A stretch of DNA of 64,000 bases from Rhynchopus euleeides (GCA_963210315.1 OY723320.1:1116001-1180000); one strand, 5' to 3'; shown: positions 30,101 through 39,057, numbered from the stretch's first letter. The notes: a model not told the origin generated them from the sequence alone. Translations and numbers: made by a program.

Positions 30101-31689
30101 GTGAAGGGTTACCCTCTGAACTGGAGGTCTCGGGATCTGTTCGAGCTGTTCGAGCGCGCCGGGCCGGTTGACCGTGTTGGTATGACGTGGTATTTGCATT
30201 TGCTTTCTCGGCGAACGCGGCTATATTTCCGGGAGTGAGCACAAACAAACAAACAGCCAAGTCTATTGTTTTTGGCTCTTCCGAGTTGGTTGTGATGGAA
30301 GCGTCAACGCATCAAACGAAGTCATCAAATCGCCGGGAAAGAGTGGCAGAACTGAAGTGGCGCTCGCTATGTTGTATCGCATCGCATCGCAGACATGAAG
30401 GAAGACTACGCTTTCGTCATCTTCAAGGGCACCGACGCCATGCTTGCTGTGAAGGAGCTGCACGGGGAACCCTTCAAAAGTATGTTGCCGGTTTGTATTA
30501 GGATTTGGCGTTCGGCCTGCCGCCAACGACTACGCACTGGCCTGATGATGGTGGTGGTTTGCGGGTTTACGGGTGCTCGGCGGGGCCTTTCCCATCCGCC
30601 AGTGAGGCACTCTCAGACACACAACACCGCTCACTTTTCATCACTTTTCAGCATTTGTTTTGCCAGTTGTGCCGTTCAGTGTCGTCACCGAGAACTTGCC
30701 CACCCCCGCCCTTGCAACAGATGACCGCCTGCTCGTGCAGATCTCGAAGGACGCAGAGGTCACAAAGAAGGCAGCTCCGCAGAAGCGGAGCAAGATCCTG
30801 TTCGTCGTCAACTTCAACAAGGTGACGACGACCGAGAGTGATGTGAAGAAGTTCTTCGACGGGTATGTCCCCCGGCAGGTTCTTGTCGTTGTTTCCCCGC
30901 AACAGGGCTCTCCAGTCAAGCCTCAAGAAGACAGCGCAGGGCAGCTTGTTGGGCTCCTAAAAAAATGACAATCGGCACCAATGGCTGCGGGGGTTTCTTT
31001 TGTGTGGTGCCCCAGGCTTTGGTGCACCGCGAACAGCCCCTCTCTTTATGTAGTGTGCCAGCGCCAGCCGATACTAAACCCCCCAATTGCCCCCATGCAC
31101 AGCTTCGGTCTGGACCATGTCGAGATGTGGCAGGGCGGCAAGGGCATCGCGAACAAGAACTACTGCTTCGTGACGATGAACTCCGAGGAGGATGCTGCCG
31201 AGGCGCGCGACGCGCTCGACGGCACATACCTCGGCGACCGGCAGGTCACCGTTGAGTTCAGGACCAGCACAAGGTATGGCACTCGCTGTCCAGAGGGGGG
31301 TGGGGCTGGTGGGTGCTGCTGTGTCTGCCCAGCCCACTGCACCCGCCCACAGGACACCCGAGGATGTGCGGCGGGACCGGGCGCGGGAGCGCCGTGAAGG
31401 CAGGCGCGATGACCGCGATGGGCGTGGGCGTAGTGGCTTCGACCGCCGCGACCGTGACAGCGACAACGGGCGCTGGAGGGACAGGGATGACGACCGCGAC
31501 CGCGACCGCAACCGCGACCGCGACGGTCGGCGTGATGACCGTGACCGTCGCGACCGTTGGCGCGACGACAGCGGTGACCGCTACCGTGACTCGGGCCGCC
31601 GTGACGACCGCGACCGTCGCCGTGACTCCCCCGACCGTCGTGGCCGCTCCAGCCGCGACACCCCGCGTGACTACGGCAGGGGCAGGTAG
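21148..31689 (+). CDS. Two-RRM, RS/RD-rich RNA-binding (SR-like) protein, six exons
   Basis: Exons 21148-21374, 30064-30179, 30393-30479, 30667-30862, 31103-31273 and 31353-31689 join in phase to 377 codons. Every donor begins GTATG and every acceptor is AG. Exon 1 encodes an Arg/Gly/Asp/Ser-rich head (SRSVSPGRRGG). RRM1 (about 85-150) has SVYVKGYP as RNP2 and DYAFVIF as RNP1. RRM2 (about 186-262) has ILFVVNFN and NYCFVTM. The tail from 266 is an almost pure RD/RS/RG repeat (RRDRARERREG ... RDRDRNRD) ending DYGRGR. This is the layout of SR-type splicing regulators, acting in the nucleus. Intron 1 is 8.7 kb and full of nested transposons; the others are 79-240 bp. The link between exons 1 and 2 rests on phase (TG+G giving Trp) and the shared donor type. 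A nearer first exon cannot be excluded. Confidence 0.8.
21456..22627. mobile_element. 1.17-kb TIR element with GGCATACTTG ends, TA target
   Basis: The ends GGCATACTTGT.CCCCCATATGG are mirrored, with TA on both sides (21454-21455, 22628-22629). The right TA is also the left TA of the next element, so this one inserted exactly at that element's border. Both ends are built from repeated CCATATGG/AATATGGGG motifs. A 99-codon plus-strand frame (21836-22135: KRRKRLTPECTACEFPCLI, then an acidic tail) may be a transposase scrap, but I recognise no domain. It is probably non-autonomous and Tc1/mariner-like by its TA target. Confidence 0.65.
24026..24718 (-). CDS. C2H2 zinc-finger frame of the CACGGTG transposon
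   Basis: The 230-codon frame contains IYSACASERTMERDLILFEI, then KLMTAVGAFNVCSCVVAG and CVFWIDPKKPP. Three C2H2-type fingers follow at the C-terminus: FRCIICDYSSAKKTSLFAH..AKH, a CKICHTT....H....H finger, and RCLLCFETFRSVRERDLHMKTDH. Such fingers would bind DNA, probably the element's own ends. It overlaps the preceding frame at 24480-24718 and looks like its continuation. Confidence 0.5.
   Translation of the reverse strand: MEAGNGRSKIYSACASERTMERDLILFEIQQLQSWGENGLWGGSGHTPKLMTAVGAFNVCSCVVAGSWEKATGSLYRRLESAGLADHVKERGQSGCVFWIDPKKPPKTILNVCVCGKEPWGVPPTPTQEETQSLPEEVHEFRCIICDYSSAKKTSLFAHYDAKHRPGSNVPCSSCTIECKICHTTIRLKGQSQHYLAHHPRSLTTKRCLLCFETFRSVRERDLHMKTDHP
24480..25133 (-). CDS. Central frame of the CACGGTG transposon, probably N-terminal part of its finger protein
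   Basis: Begins MHTHTTGEPGGNGSEETMQDEM. The credible part runs to about 24715 and is helical and charged: IRKCGEISKCIRETFREHGK, then HEEHLQRVVEARRGSLLKTL, then HPRVVLTADGYNPGSRDLTA. After 24715 this frame loses coding character while the overlapping frame (24026-24718) gains it. The gene is therefore probably continuous across the two with one frameshift near TTTGGAAGC, or a very short intron. Function unknown; as the element's largest product it may be the transposase, but no catalytic triad is evident. Confidence 0.45.
   Translation of the reverse strand: MHTHTTGEPGGNGSEETMQDEMSLMAEGIRRSRFVAGTSIRKCGEISKCIRETFREHGKAPERHGLSPATVRKHEEHLQRVVEARRGSLLKTLEHIVETHLHRIDMEHPRVVLTADGYNPGSRDLTARIRLAAGIALSFGSWQRSKQDLLSLCLGKDYGARPHSFRDPTTSKLGREWALGGFRTYSEVNDRRWGIQCVFMCCCGQLGKGNRISLPKT
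25287..26309 (-). CDS. 340-aa transposon-borne protein with acidic tail, unknown
   Basis: Starts at an ATG (MPASAKTTAKRSRTEE) shortly inside the right subterminal repeat of the CACGGTG element. A basic Lys/Arg/Ser/Ala-rich head of about 30 residues precedes a predicted folded region (FIQLFVEYYVEPEEGG ... NTALKALIGKITGKP). Further ordered blocks contain VGGFYEFIVESGLSTVQKV and HILRLTLRRLRATQDLE. The last 60 residues are very acidic (DGDEDEEEELDDEASE) and end DVDDI. There is no zinc finger or membrane segment, and no family is recognised. A DNA- or chromatin-binding accessory factor of the transposon is one guess, and a captured host gene another. The frame is clean over 1 kb with G/C-ending codons, which suggests recent selection. 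Confidence 0.6.
   Translation of the reverse strand: MPASAKTTAKRSRTEETAPSSAPPTKQPATQPGFIQLFVEYYVEPEEGGRLSNTALKALIGKITGKPIKGNDGTVSAAMGARYKEYQGGTVSEKSAKEAQLERYSIRTKGGTDTEFIGVRITPSPSASAKSKAKLEQMQKLHPHAALTSGVKMSRLYAAEVKLAAPQKTKASSKADKIFPQYSGRKRDVSSLQGAANTFAPRTVGGFYEFIVESGLSTVQKVTQNGHILRLTLRRLRATQDLEAKEYEVDLHIPSKYLLDPGHAAQVKDREGIVVVRQLLVDSGGEQSIQATTDTGKFTDLLDGDEDEEEELDDEASETAPPPSPSQSNSGPTQVDVDDI
26817..26921 (+). mobile_element. MITE with GGGGGTCTTYGCT ends, copy 2
   Basis: Near-identical interior to 6169-6266, with mirrored GGGGTCTTTGCT and AGCGAAGACCCC ends. It lies in intron 1 of the RRM gene. Confidence 0.7.
27660..28950 (+). repeat. Degenerate minisatellite, units of about 175 bp or twice that
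   Basis: Ordered motifs recur: CTTCTC.CCGACACTGGGGG, then CACGAGATGTCTTCGCCAAACAC, CTGCTGA.ACCAGA, and CCGACCCGTC...GGCATGCAGC. Units begin near 27672, 27833, 28199 and 28374, with a further partial unit at 28778-28950. The 331-codon open frame across it is a by-product of the repeat, not a gene. Confidence 0.65.
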
Positions 31690-32449
31690 TCGGCTGCGAC
31701 CCGCCAGACTCCTTCAGTGCACCCAAGCGGGCTCGCGGTGTGCTGCACTGGCAACTGGGAGGGTGCGGTGCGGGGGGGCGAGGTCGCTGGCCTCACCCCA
31801 GCCCACCCACCACCCACCCAACCCGCCTAGCCTGAAACGGCCCCACCACTTGGTGCTGCCGAAGTAATAATTATGTGAAAACCAAACCGGCGGTGCTTAT
31901 CTGCCTGACTCACAAACTGGCAAGGTGGGGTGGGGAGGGGGGGGGCGGTAGTGTCTTGTCTGGACACAACAGGATGTTTCTCCTGTAGGTCCTCTTAAAC
32001 CCCAACAAAGGTGTGGCGCCACGGAAGGGCAGAGTGCAGCGAGGACCCGGAGGGCGGGGCACACACACCGCATCACATGACGCTCCCGACGCCCAAGAGG
32101 CACGTTTCCGACACGTTTCGATAAAGGATTCCTTCTGGTGATCTGTGGCGAGACAGCTCCATCCCCATCCAGGATTGTGTTGACAACAGCAGGGCCAGGA
32201 AAGGCACGGAAAGCTTAAACACGGCCCCGTGATTTGCGGAAGTTTGTCTCTTGTTGCCCGGAGAGCGCTTGCCCCCCCCCCCCTTTGTTGTGAGATGCAA
32301 TGTGCGGTGCCCAGTCCTGCTGCGGCCTTCAGAGATGGGGTGTGCGCTGGTGGCTCACACGAGCACGTGTGGGTGCACCCTGTGCTGCAGGTGTGTGGTG
32401 TGGAACGTGTTGCGAACCGAATGGGCGAGCCCCCCCCCCCCCCCCCCTA
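31690..32449. other. 3' flank of the RRM gene
   Basis: No further coding sequence is seen. GAAGTAATAATTATGTG near 31860 is A/T-rich compared with its surroundings and may mark the 3' end of the transcript. A C-run at 32430-32447 leads into palindromic element copy D. Confidence 0.4.
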
Positions 32450-33597
32450 GGGGGGGTCAAATGCCACCCTTTTACGTGGACAAACACGATTTTTCAAAAA
32501 ACCGGCGCAGAGGCCCCAAAGCCCCCGTAAACCCTCCAAACCCCCCCAGATCGGTCCGGAAACCCATCGAACCCCACTTTTCCACCATTCCGGGCACCTC
32601 AGGTGCCCGAATTGGGGTACCTAAATTTTGTGCCACCGTTTGGTACCGGACAGTGCCACTGTGTGGGAGGTTGGAAAAGAAAATGCCCCAACACACCACA
32701 TCTGAGGGTTGCAATGCATGTTGCTTGCCAACCACGTCATCCGGTGGGTGTCAGGCGCTATGTAGGTGGCATTAGCCAGGTCTTCGATGAGTTCTGGCTT
32801 GTATATGTACCTCCCTGCCACCATGCACCGGGAGGCTGCCTGTAGGTACGGAACAAGTCCAGATGGTCGTGTGATTCCTGTGCAGCAGTGCTCCACAACC
32901 GGGATGTGTTGACAACGACTGTTGCAACACGAGCTGTACATTCCGGGAACACACGAAGTGCGCTGTCGTGGTACCCATTGTGCCAGAATTGGTAGTTGCT
33001 GCGGTCTACTTTGCCTGGCCCAAGAGCACTGGTACTGAACAGTGCAATATGCGTGGCGAGGTGAATGCAACGGAAGCGCGCAAAGTCAATACAGCTCTCG
33101 GATGGCGGGTGGTGGTGTCACTAGTGTGTGACGTTCACTCGAGGATACAACGCATCACAATGAATCAGCAACCGTGGACCGAGTACAATACGCTCTCTGT
33201 GGCTGGTGTGGGGGACAAAGGCAGTGCCTGTGCCGCAGGCAGGGAGGTACATATACAAGCCAGAACACATCGAAGACCTGGCTGATGCCACCTACATAGC
33301 GCCTGACACCCACCGGATGACGTGGTTGGCAAGCAACATGCATTGCAACCCTCAGATGTGGTGTGTTGGGGCATTTTCTTTTCCAACCTCCCACACAGTG
33401 GCACTGTACGGTACCAAACGGTGGCACAAAATTTAGGTACCCCAATTCGGGCACCTGAGGTGCCCGGAATGGTGGAAAAGTGGGGTTCGATGGGTTTCCG
33501 GACCGATCTGGGGGGGTTTGGAGGGTTTACGGGGGCTTTGGGGCCTCTGCGCCGGTTTTTTGAAAAATCGTGTTTGTCACCCCCATTTGACCCCCCC
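32450..33597 (+). mobile_element. 1.15-kb palindromic TA-flanked element, copy D
   Basis: Same structure as copies A, B and E, flanked by TA and then long C-runs on both sides. It shares the AACAAGTCC and GTATATGTACC variants with copy B. Its arms are mismatched at several places: ATTAGCC on the left against GGCTGAT on the right, and GGTACCGGACAG against CTGTACGGTACC. Confidence 0.85.
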
Positions 33598-33848
33598 TAC
33601 CCCCCCCCCCCCCCCCCCCCCCGCTATCGATAGCCACAAGCTGACCCCCGGAACCGGCCCCCAGCATTGGCGATCTTCTGATTGGAGATGCCATTTTCAA
33701 AGCGCGGATCATTGCAAACCATGTCACACGGGGGGGCGGGTCGAGGAGGAATGTTGCTGTCACCCACAGGCTTTACACTTGTTTGCACAGCACGCATACA
33801 CGCAGCCAACATTGCAACCTGCAGGCGGTGTGAAGGAAGGTGTCAACG

Positions 33849-36518
33849 ATGTCAAGGACAGCGGGGTCGGGTGTGCAGGCTGCGAAGGCTTTGGCGTGTC
33901 CAACCACAGCAGATGCTGTGAAGACGGCGTGGGAGGCGGTGGTGCAGCTGCGCAACCAGGCGAGGAGCAGCGTGCGCGATGGCGGGGAGTCAGTGGAGGT
34001 GCTGGACGCGGCGCTGGGTGACTGGCACGACGCGCTGTGCCGCAGCGTGATTGCTGCGATGAACAAGTGCCTGGAGCGGAGGAAGGAGCGGGACGGGGTC
34101 GTGGGGGGCTGTGCATCGCTCGTGTCGGAGGCGCGGAAAGATTTGGTGAAAGTGGCGAAGGGGTTCAAGGACACAGGGGTGGTGGCAGCGAGCAAGGGGC
34201 CAAGCCGATACAGCGACGGGATTGGTGAGATCGACGTGGACCGTGGGTGGAGCGACTTCTTTCAGGGGGCGCCGTGCGCAATGCCGCTGCTGGCAACGGT
34301 TCAGGCTGCGTTGGGGACGCAGTGGGAGGGGTACGTCATTTGCGGTGCGTGTGGGATCGCGCTGAAGGCGGAGTGCAAGGAGCGGCACGTTGGGGAGTGT
34401 GACAAGTTGGAGGCAGGGGAGCGGGGTCTCGGCGGCGGGCGGTTCGAAGCGATGACTGCGGAGTGGGCGGTGCAGCAGGTGGAAGGGCAGGCAGAGCCGT
34501 ACCTGCGCCTGTACTCGCTGGAGAGCCCGCTGTGCTACGACGTGAACGCGGCGATGCGCGAGGTGGCGTTCTGTGGGAAGCGGGGACGCTACGAGCCGAT
34601 GAAAGGGTTCGCGTACTCGCTGCACCGGGCAATGATGTCGCAGCCGAAGTACGGGGGGACGGTGTTCCGCGCAATGGACTTCCGTGTGAGCGAGTCGCTG
34701 TACTCGGTGGGGTCGGTGGTGACGATGCCGCACCCCACAAGCGCAAGCGAGCAGCCGGATGTCGTGAAGGACTTCCTGGGGCAGGATGACGGAGGGGACG
34801 GGGTGCAGGGCACCATCCTCGTACTGCGGGTGCGGACGGGGCGCAGCATCGCCCAGTTCAGCCGCTTCCCCGAGGAGAAGGAGGTGCTGATCGCTGCGAA
34901 CACACAGTTCCGTGTGGTGGGGCGGCCTGACGTCGGTGTGATGCGCCTGCTGGAGATGGCACTCGACACGAGCCTGAGCAATGTCGTGGTGGTGGAGCTG
35001 CGGGAGGTCAACTTCGATCGCTGGGACAGGCTCGCGGGCATCATGACGGAGGTGGAGAAGGTGCGCAACGCACCTCTGCTCGATGTCATCGAGACGAAGG
35101 TGAAAGCGGACCACCAGTTTCTCCTGCACCCGGTGACCCGCGAAGCAACGTTTGCCGCTTACCCCCCCAGCACGGAGTTACCTGATGTGGACGGGAAGAC
35201 GCTGCTCGAGATGGCGGTGGAGGTGGAACACAACGAGCAGGTGGTGTCGCTGTGCTGTGCCAACCTGGTACCCGCAGATCACGCAGACGCTCTCAACGAT
35301 GCTCTCACGACAGCACTGCGCATGAACAAGGGCGGGAGCCACGACAAGACCGCGGCAGTGCTGCTGAGCAAGGGTGCGGATGTTGCGTGCGTACCGCAAG
35401 AGCTGCACACAGCAGGTGTTGTGCTGATTGCGTGTGTCTGCAAGCGGGCGGTGTTGGACAAGGCAATGCACGCCCTTGGGGGCACGTTCTGGGGAGCGTA
35501 CGAGGAAGAGGGACCGCGGAAAGGGTGGACTGTGCTGCATGCGGCAGCCGCAGGGAATCGTGCTGACCTGCTGAAGGATGTCCTCCTGTTGGGCAGCCTT
35601 GCGGCTGACACGGTGGATGCGTTGGGGCGCAGCGCCTGCAGCATCGCTGCTGCAAGCGGCTGCACAGACGCTTTGCGTATTCTCCTCATGCAATCAAAGG
35701 CTGATGTGAACAAGGCCGACAATGACGGTCGCACGCTGTGTTATGTGGCGGCTCAGAACGGACACGCTGACGCTGTTCACTACCTCATCACAGAAGCACA
35801 AGCTGATGTGAACAAACCCGATGGCGACGGTGCGACGCCGTGTTATATGTCGGCTCAGAACGGACACACCGCTGCATTGCGCATCCTCATTACGGAAGGA
35901 CATGCTGATGTGAACGAAGCCGACAATGAGGGTCGTACCCCATGTTTTACGGCGACTGATAATGTACACGCTGATGCATTGTGCATCCTTATCGCGGAAG
36001 GACATGCTGATGTTAACAAGGCCGACAGCGACGGTTGGACGCCGTGTATCAGGGCAGCTCAATACGGACACGCTGACGCATTGCGTCTCCTCATCACCAA
36101 AGGACAAGCTGATGTTAACAAGGCCGACAACGCGGGTTGGACGCCGTGTTATCTGGCGGCCGAGAACGGACATGCTGATGCGTTGCATATCCTCATTACG
36201 GAAGGACATGCTGATGTTAACAAGGCCGACAACGAGGATTCGACGCCGTGTTGTATGGCGGCTCAGAACGGACACGCTGACGCATTGCGCATCCTCATCA
36301 CCGAAGGACAAGCTGATGTGAACCAGGCCGACAACGACGGTTGGACACCGTGTTATATGGCGGCTGAGAACGGACACGCTGACGCGTTGCGCATCCTTAT
36401 CACGGAAGGTCACGCTGATGTTCACAAGGCTAACAACGACGGCGTGACGCCACTTGCTGCTGCACAAGAAGCAGGCCACTCCTGTGCAGTCGACCTCTTG
36501 TCTGAAGCGATGCAGTGA
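33849..36518 (+). CDS. Ankyrin-repeat protein, 889 aa
   Basis: I chose the first ATG (33849); the frame is open slightly further upstream. Residues 1-150 are helical and charged (DAVKTAWEAVVQLRNQARSS). A CX2C...C..HVGEC cluster at about 164-186 could bind zinc. Residues 190-540 are an ordered region I do not recognise. From about 555 to the end there are roughly ten 33-residue ankyrin repeats with consensus ADVNKADNDGWTPCYMAAENGHADALRILITEGH. The repeats are very alike in both protein and DNA, so the array expanded recently. Ankyrin arrays bind other proteins, so this is probably an intracellular scaffold or adaptor. No signal or membrane segment is seen. The gene is intronless here. Two more repeats lie just past the stop (36594-36780). 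Confidence 0.82.
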   Translation: MSRTAGSGVQAAKALACPTTADAVKTAWEAVVQLRNQARSSVRDGGESVEVLDAALGDWHDALCRSVIAAMNKCLERRKERDGVVGGCASLVSEARKDLVKVAKGFKDTGVVAASKGPSRYSDGIGEIDVDRGWSDFFQGAPCAMPLLATVQAALGTQWEGYVICGACGIALKAECKERHVGECDKLEAGERGLGGGRFEAMTAEWAVQQVEGQAEPYLRLYSLESPLCYDVNAAMREVAFCGKRGRYEPMKGFAYSLHRAMMSQPKYGGTVFRAMDFRVSESLYSVGSVVTMPHPTSASEQPDVVKDFLGQDDGGDGVQGTILVLRVRTGRSIAQFSRFPEEKEVLIAANTQFRVVGRPDVGVMRLLEMALDTSLSNVVVVELREVNFDRWDRLAGIMTEVEKVRNAPLLDVIETKVKADHQFLLHPVTREATFAAYPPSTELPDVDGKTLLEMAVEVEHNEQVVSLCCANLVPADHADALNDALTTALRMNKGGSHDKTAAVLLSKGADVACVPQELHTAGVVLIACVCKRAVLDKAMHALGGTFWGAYEEEGPRKGWTVLHAAAAGNRADLLKDVLLLGSLAADTVDALGRSACSIAAASGCTDALRILLMQSKADVNKADNDGRTLCYVAAQNGHADAVHYLITEAQADVNKPDGDGATPCYMSAQNGHTAALRILITEGHADVNEADNEGRTPCFTATDNVHADALCILIAEGHADVNKADSDGWTPCIRAAQYGHADALRLLITKGQADVNKADNAGWTPCYLAAENGHADALHILITEGHADVNKADNEDSTPCCMAAQNGHADALRILITEGQADVNQADNDGWTPCYMAAENGHADALRILITEGHADVHKANNDGVTPLAAAQEAGHSCAVDLLSEAMQ

Positions 36519-36593
36519 GTACCCTGCTCATCAACACCCCCATTTGTGCTGCGTTATCCGGACAGACGTTGTGGAGACCCGAAAGAGTGAACA

Positions 36594-36780
36594 TTGCGTA
36601 TCCTGATCACAGAAAGACAAGCTGATATGAACAAATCGGACAACGACGGTAAGACGCCGTGTATTCTGGCCGCCCAGGATGGACATCACGACGGATTGCG
36701 TCTCCTCATTACGGACAGACAAGCTGACGTGAAAAAATCAAGTAACAGGGGTGTGACGCCACTCCGCTGCGCAAGAAGTT
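36594..36780 (+). pseudogene. Ankyrin repeats beyond the stop codon
   Basis: LRILITERQADMNKSDNDGKTPCILAAQDGH and a second unit continue the array after 75 bp of unrelated DNA. GCAGTGAGTACC at the end of the main frame looks like a donor and GACCCGAAAG near 36590 like an acceptor. An alternative C-terminal exon is possible; otherwise this is the debris of a longer array. Confidence 0.5.
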
Positions 36781-37606
36781 CCGTTGTACTACATTGTGTG
36801 GGCGCCCTCTCTTGTTTTGGAGTTGTGCTACCAACGCAGGAAACTTTGCTATGCAGGACACACCAGACCTGCAGCAGGCGTGCGGGGTGTTTCTCGCGAT
36901 CGACGAATACCTGCCGGTTCTTCTCTCCCCTTTCTGATTTGCAGGCGCAACTTTTCCCAGCCTTTCTGGTTGCGTCTGAGCTAGCGCCTCCGTGGTCCTC
37001 CTGTCAAGCGTTCCCACGCCAGACACGGATCCCTTTGTAGAGGCGAACATAAACATGGAGCGAAAAGGGCAGTGCAGTGCCCGCACAGGGCAGGACCACT
37101 GTCTGTGTCCAGAGTGCAGTTGCGAGTCCGTGAAGTGCCACACCCACCCCCGTGCTCGGTGTGCCTTTTGCGGCATGCGTCTCCGCTTTCAGGGAGAGAG
37201 CTTCGAAGACAACACGGTCAGCTTTGTGCCGCGTCTTCGCTTTGAACGCTTTGAACGATTTTTGGCCGTGCTCGTAGCATCCCCCGATGAGGGGGGTCGC
37301 TGTTTCGTGTTCTCCTGGCCGCACGGAGGCATTGCCTTACGTCGCCTCTTCCTCTTTTCCTTTGGTAGTGTGTTGGTCTGGCACAGAGGGCGGGATGGTA
37401 GTTTCCCCTAAGCGGGTGAGTCCCTTCATACGGAGGTCGGGGCGTTGCAGTCGTGGTGACAAGGGTGAGGCTTTCCCTCAGCTTCTCACAATCAACTTGG
37501 GGCACACACCGTTTGACCAACCACCACACTCCACCAGACTCAGGACACAGAGGTGAGGCCTTAGGTCCTTCCGAGAGAACGACACACACGCCAACACACC
37601 GCAGCC
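36781..37606. other. Intergenic region with one weak Cys-rich frame
   Basis: Mostly unremarkable sequence without repeats matching elsewhere in the window. The only candidate gene is 37055-37411. Confidence 0.4.
37055..37411 (+). CDS. Possible small Cys-rich protein (weak)
   Basis: The 118-codon frame starts MERKGQCSARTGQDHCLC. It contains a cluster CLCPECSCESVKCHTHPRAR followed by CAFCGM, a spacing that could form a zinc-ribbon-like fold. The second half is hydrophobic and aromatic without a clear domain. Base composition is only mildly coding-like, and no neighbour supports it. It could be a fragment or chance. Confidence 0.25.
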   Translation: MERKGQCSARTGQDHCLCPECSCESVKCHTHPRARCAFCGMRLRFQGESFEDNTVSFVPRLRFERFERFLAVLVASPDEGGRCFVFSWPHGGIALRRLFLFSFGSVLVWHRGRDGSFP

Positions 37607-38689
37607 ATGGCAGCCGTAGCGGCGCTGCTGTCGCTGTGCTTCAGTGCACTACCACCACCAACACCTGTTCCTCCCTGCCCGAATGATGTCGAGCTACACT
37701 ACATCGGAGAGCTTGCAAGGGGTCCCGGAGTTCCGTGGAAAGTCGCAGTTTCACGGGACGACACGCGGGCTGCAGTTGCAGGGACGGACACTGGCTTGCA
37801 TGTGTACAAAGTGGCAACAGGTGCTGCTGTCCCAGTGCCCGCCTACGCTTCTGCATACCAACCTGCATTCTCCCCTGATGGTGACAAAGTGGCGGTGGCG
37901 TTGGAGTTCGGTGGGGTGGCTGTCGTTAGCTTGAGCAGCGGGACGGAACTGTGGTCCGACGCCACGAAGGGGGGTTGCCGTTCTGTTGCATTCTCCCCAG
38001 ACGGCACGCGTGTTGCCTCTGGGCACGATGACGGCTCCATCTACATCCGGGATGTTCTGACAGGTGCCTCGGTGCTGCCCCTCAAAGGGGGCCATACCTC
38101 TCCGGTTTCCGGGTTGGCGTACACCATTGACGGGGGAAGACTCATCAGTGGGTCGTGGGACCAGAAGGTCGTTGTGTGGGATACAAAGACTGGGAAGTAT
38201 CTCAAGATACTGACACATCACACAAGCGTTGTTGTGGGGACGCAGGTGTCACCAGATGGGCTGTACTTCGCGAGTTGTGGTCGCGCATCAGACGACACGG
38301 TCAACATCTACAAGCTGAGTGACTACAAACTGCACGAGACGATACCGACCGGGATGCTGACTTTCGACTTTTCCTTCAACATGGACTGGAGCAAGCTGGT
38401 GGTGGTCGGATTTGTTCACATGCAGCTGTACAGGGTGGACAGGGGGTGCCTGGCACTTTCCTACGCCATGCCCACCTCGTACACCTACGCAGTGTCGTAC
38501 TTCCACCGAAGTGACATCATCATCACTACTCAGGGGGTGACGAGCAATGCCGGGATCCATCTTTGGGCAACACCTTCCCCTCCAACACCTGCTCCTCCAG
38601 GTGTACAGGCTGGACACCGGGGCCCCGGTAGAGTCCTACACCACGCCCACCTTGCAAACCTACGCAGTGGCGCACTTGCACCGAAGTGA
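37607..38689 (+). CDS. Secreted WD40-repeat protein, 360 aa
   Basis: A short hydrophobic signal peptide (MAAVAALLSLCFSA) is followed by a Pro-rich linker and about six to seven beta-propeller blades. Typical blade cores are PAFSPDGDKVAVALE, SVAFSPDGTRVASGHDDGSIYIRD and RLISGSWDQKVVVWDTKTGK. The blades occupy roughly residues 40-325. The last 35 residues (APPGVQAGHRGPGRVLHHAH) look like an out-of-frame tail, because downstream DNA repeats the final blade in another frame. The true C-terminus may once have been longer. The ATG sits in a good context (GCAGCCATGG). WD40 domains bind proteins or peptides; with a signal peptide this one would act outside the cell or in the secretory pathway. Confidence 0.78.
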   Translation: MAAVAALLSLCFSALPPPTPVPPCPNDVELHYIGELARGPGVPWKVAVSRDDTRAAVAGTDTGLHVYKVATGAAVPVPAYASAYQPAFSPDGDKVAVALEFGGVAVVSLSSGTELWSDATKGGCRSVAFSPDGTRVASGHDDGSIYIRDVLTGASVLPLKGGHTSPVSGLAYTIDGGRLISGSWDQKVVVWDTKTGKYLKILTHHTSVVVGTQVSPDGLYFASCGRASDDTVNIYKLSDYKLHETIPTGMLTFDFSFNMDWSKLVVVGFVHMQLYRVDRGCLALSYAMPTSYTYAVSYFHRSDIIITTQGVTSNAGIHLWATPSPPTPAPPGVQAGHRGPGRVLHHAHLANLRSGALAPK

Positions 38690-39057
38690 CATCATCATCA
38701 CTGCTGAGTGGGTGAGCAGCAATGCCGGGATCCAACTGTGGCACGACGTCGCAACAACACCTGTCCCGTCACCTTGAAGCTGAGTGACTGCTCCCTGCAC
38801 AAAGTGATTCGTTCTCCGATGCATACTTCCGACTTGTCTTTCAACCACGACTCTAGCAAGCTGGTGGCGGTCAGAGCAGTGTCGTACTTCCACCGAAGTG
38901 ACACCATCATCACTGCTGAGTGGGTGTTCAGCAATGCCGGTGTCCTCCTGTGGGAGGATCTCACAACACCTGCCCCTCCACCAAGCAGACGATGCCAGAC
39001 TGCTGAGTGGAGGGCCAATGCCGGGATCCGCATGTCGGAAGACCTTGCAACAAGGTA
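38560..39057 (+). pseudogene. Duplicated WD40 blades downstream of the gene
   Basis: VYRLDTGAPVESYTTPTLQT, then HRSDIIITAEWVSSNAGIQLW (38604-38735), and a third version, SYFHRSDTIITAEWVFSNAG (38878-38950), copy the gene's last blade (YFHRSDIIITTQGVTSNAGI). They lie in different frames from the gene and from one another. This is tandem duplication with decay, or exons of a longer form. Confidence 0.55.

Noticed and set aside
33990-35129. 379-codon minus-strand frame opposite the ankyrin gene
   Set aside because: Shadow of the strongly G/C-biased ankyrin reading frame; Pro/His/Arg/Leu-rich with no domain.
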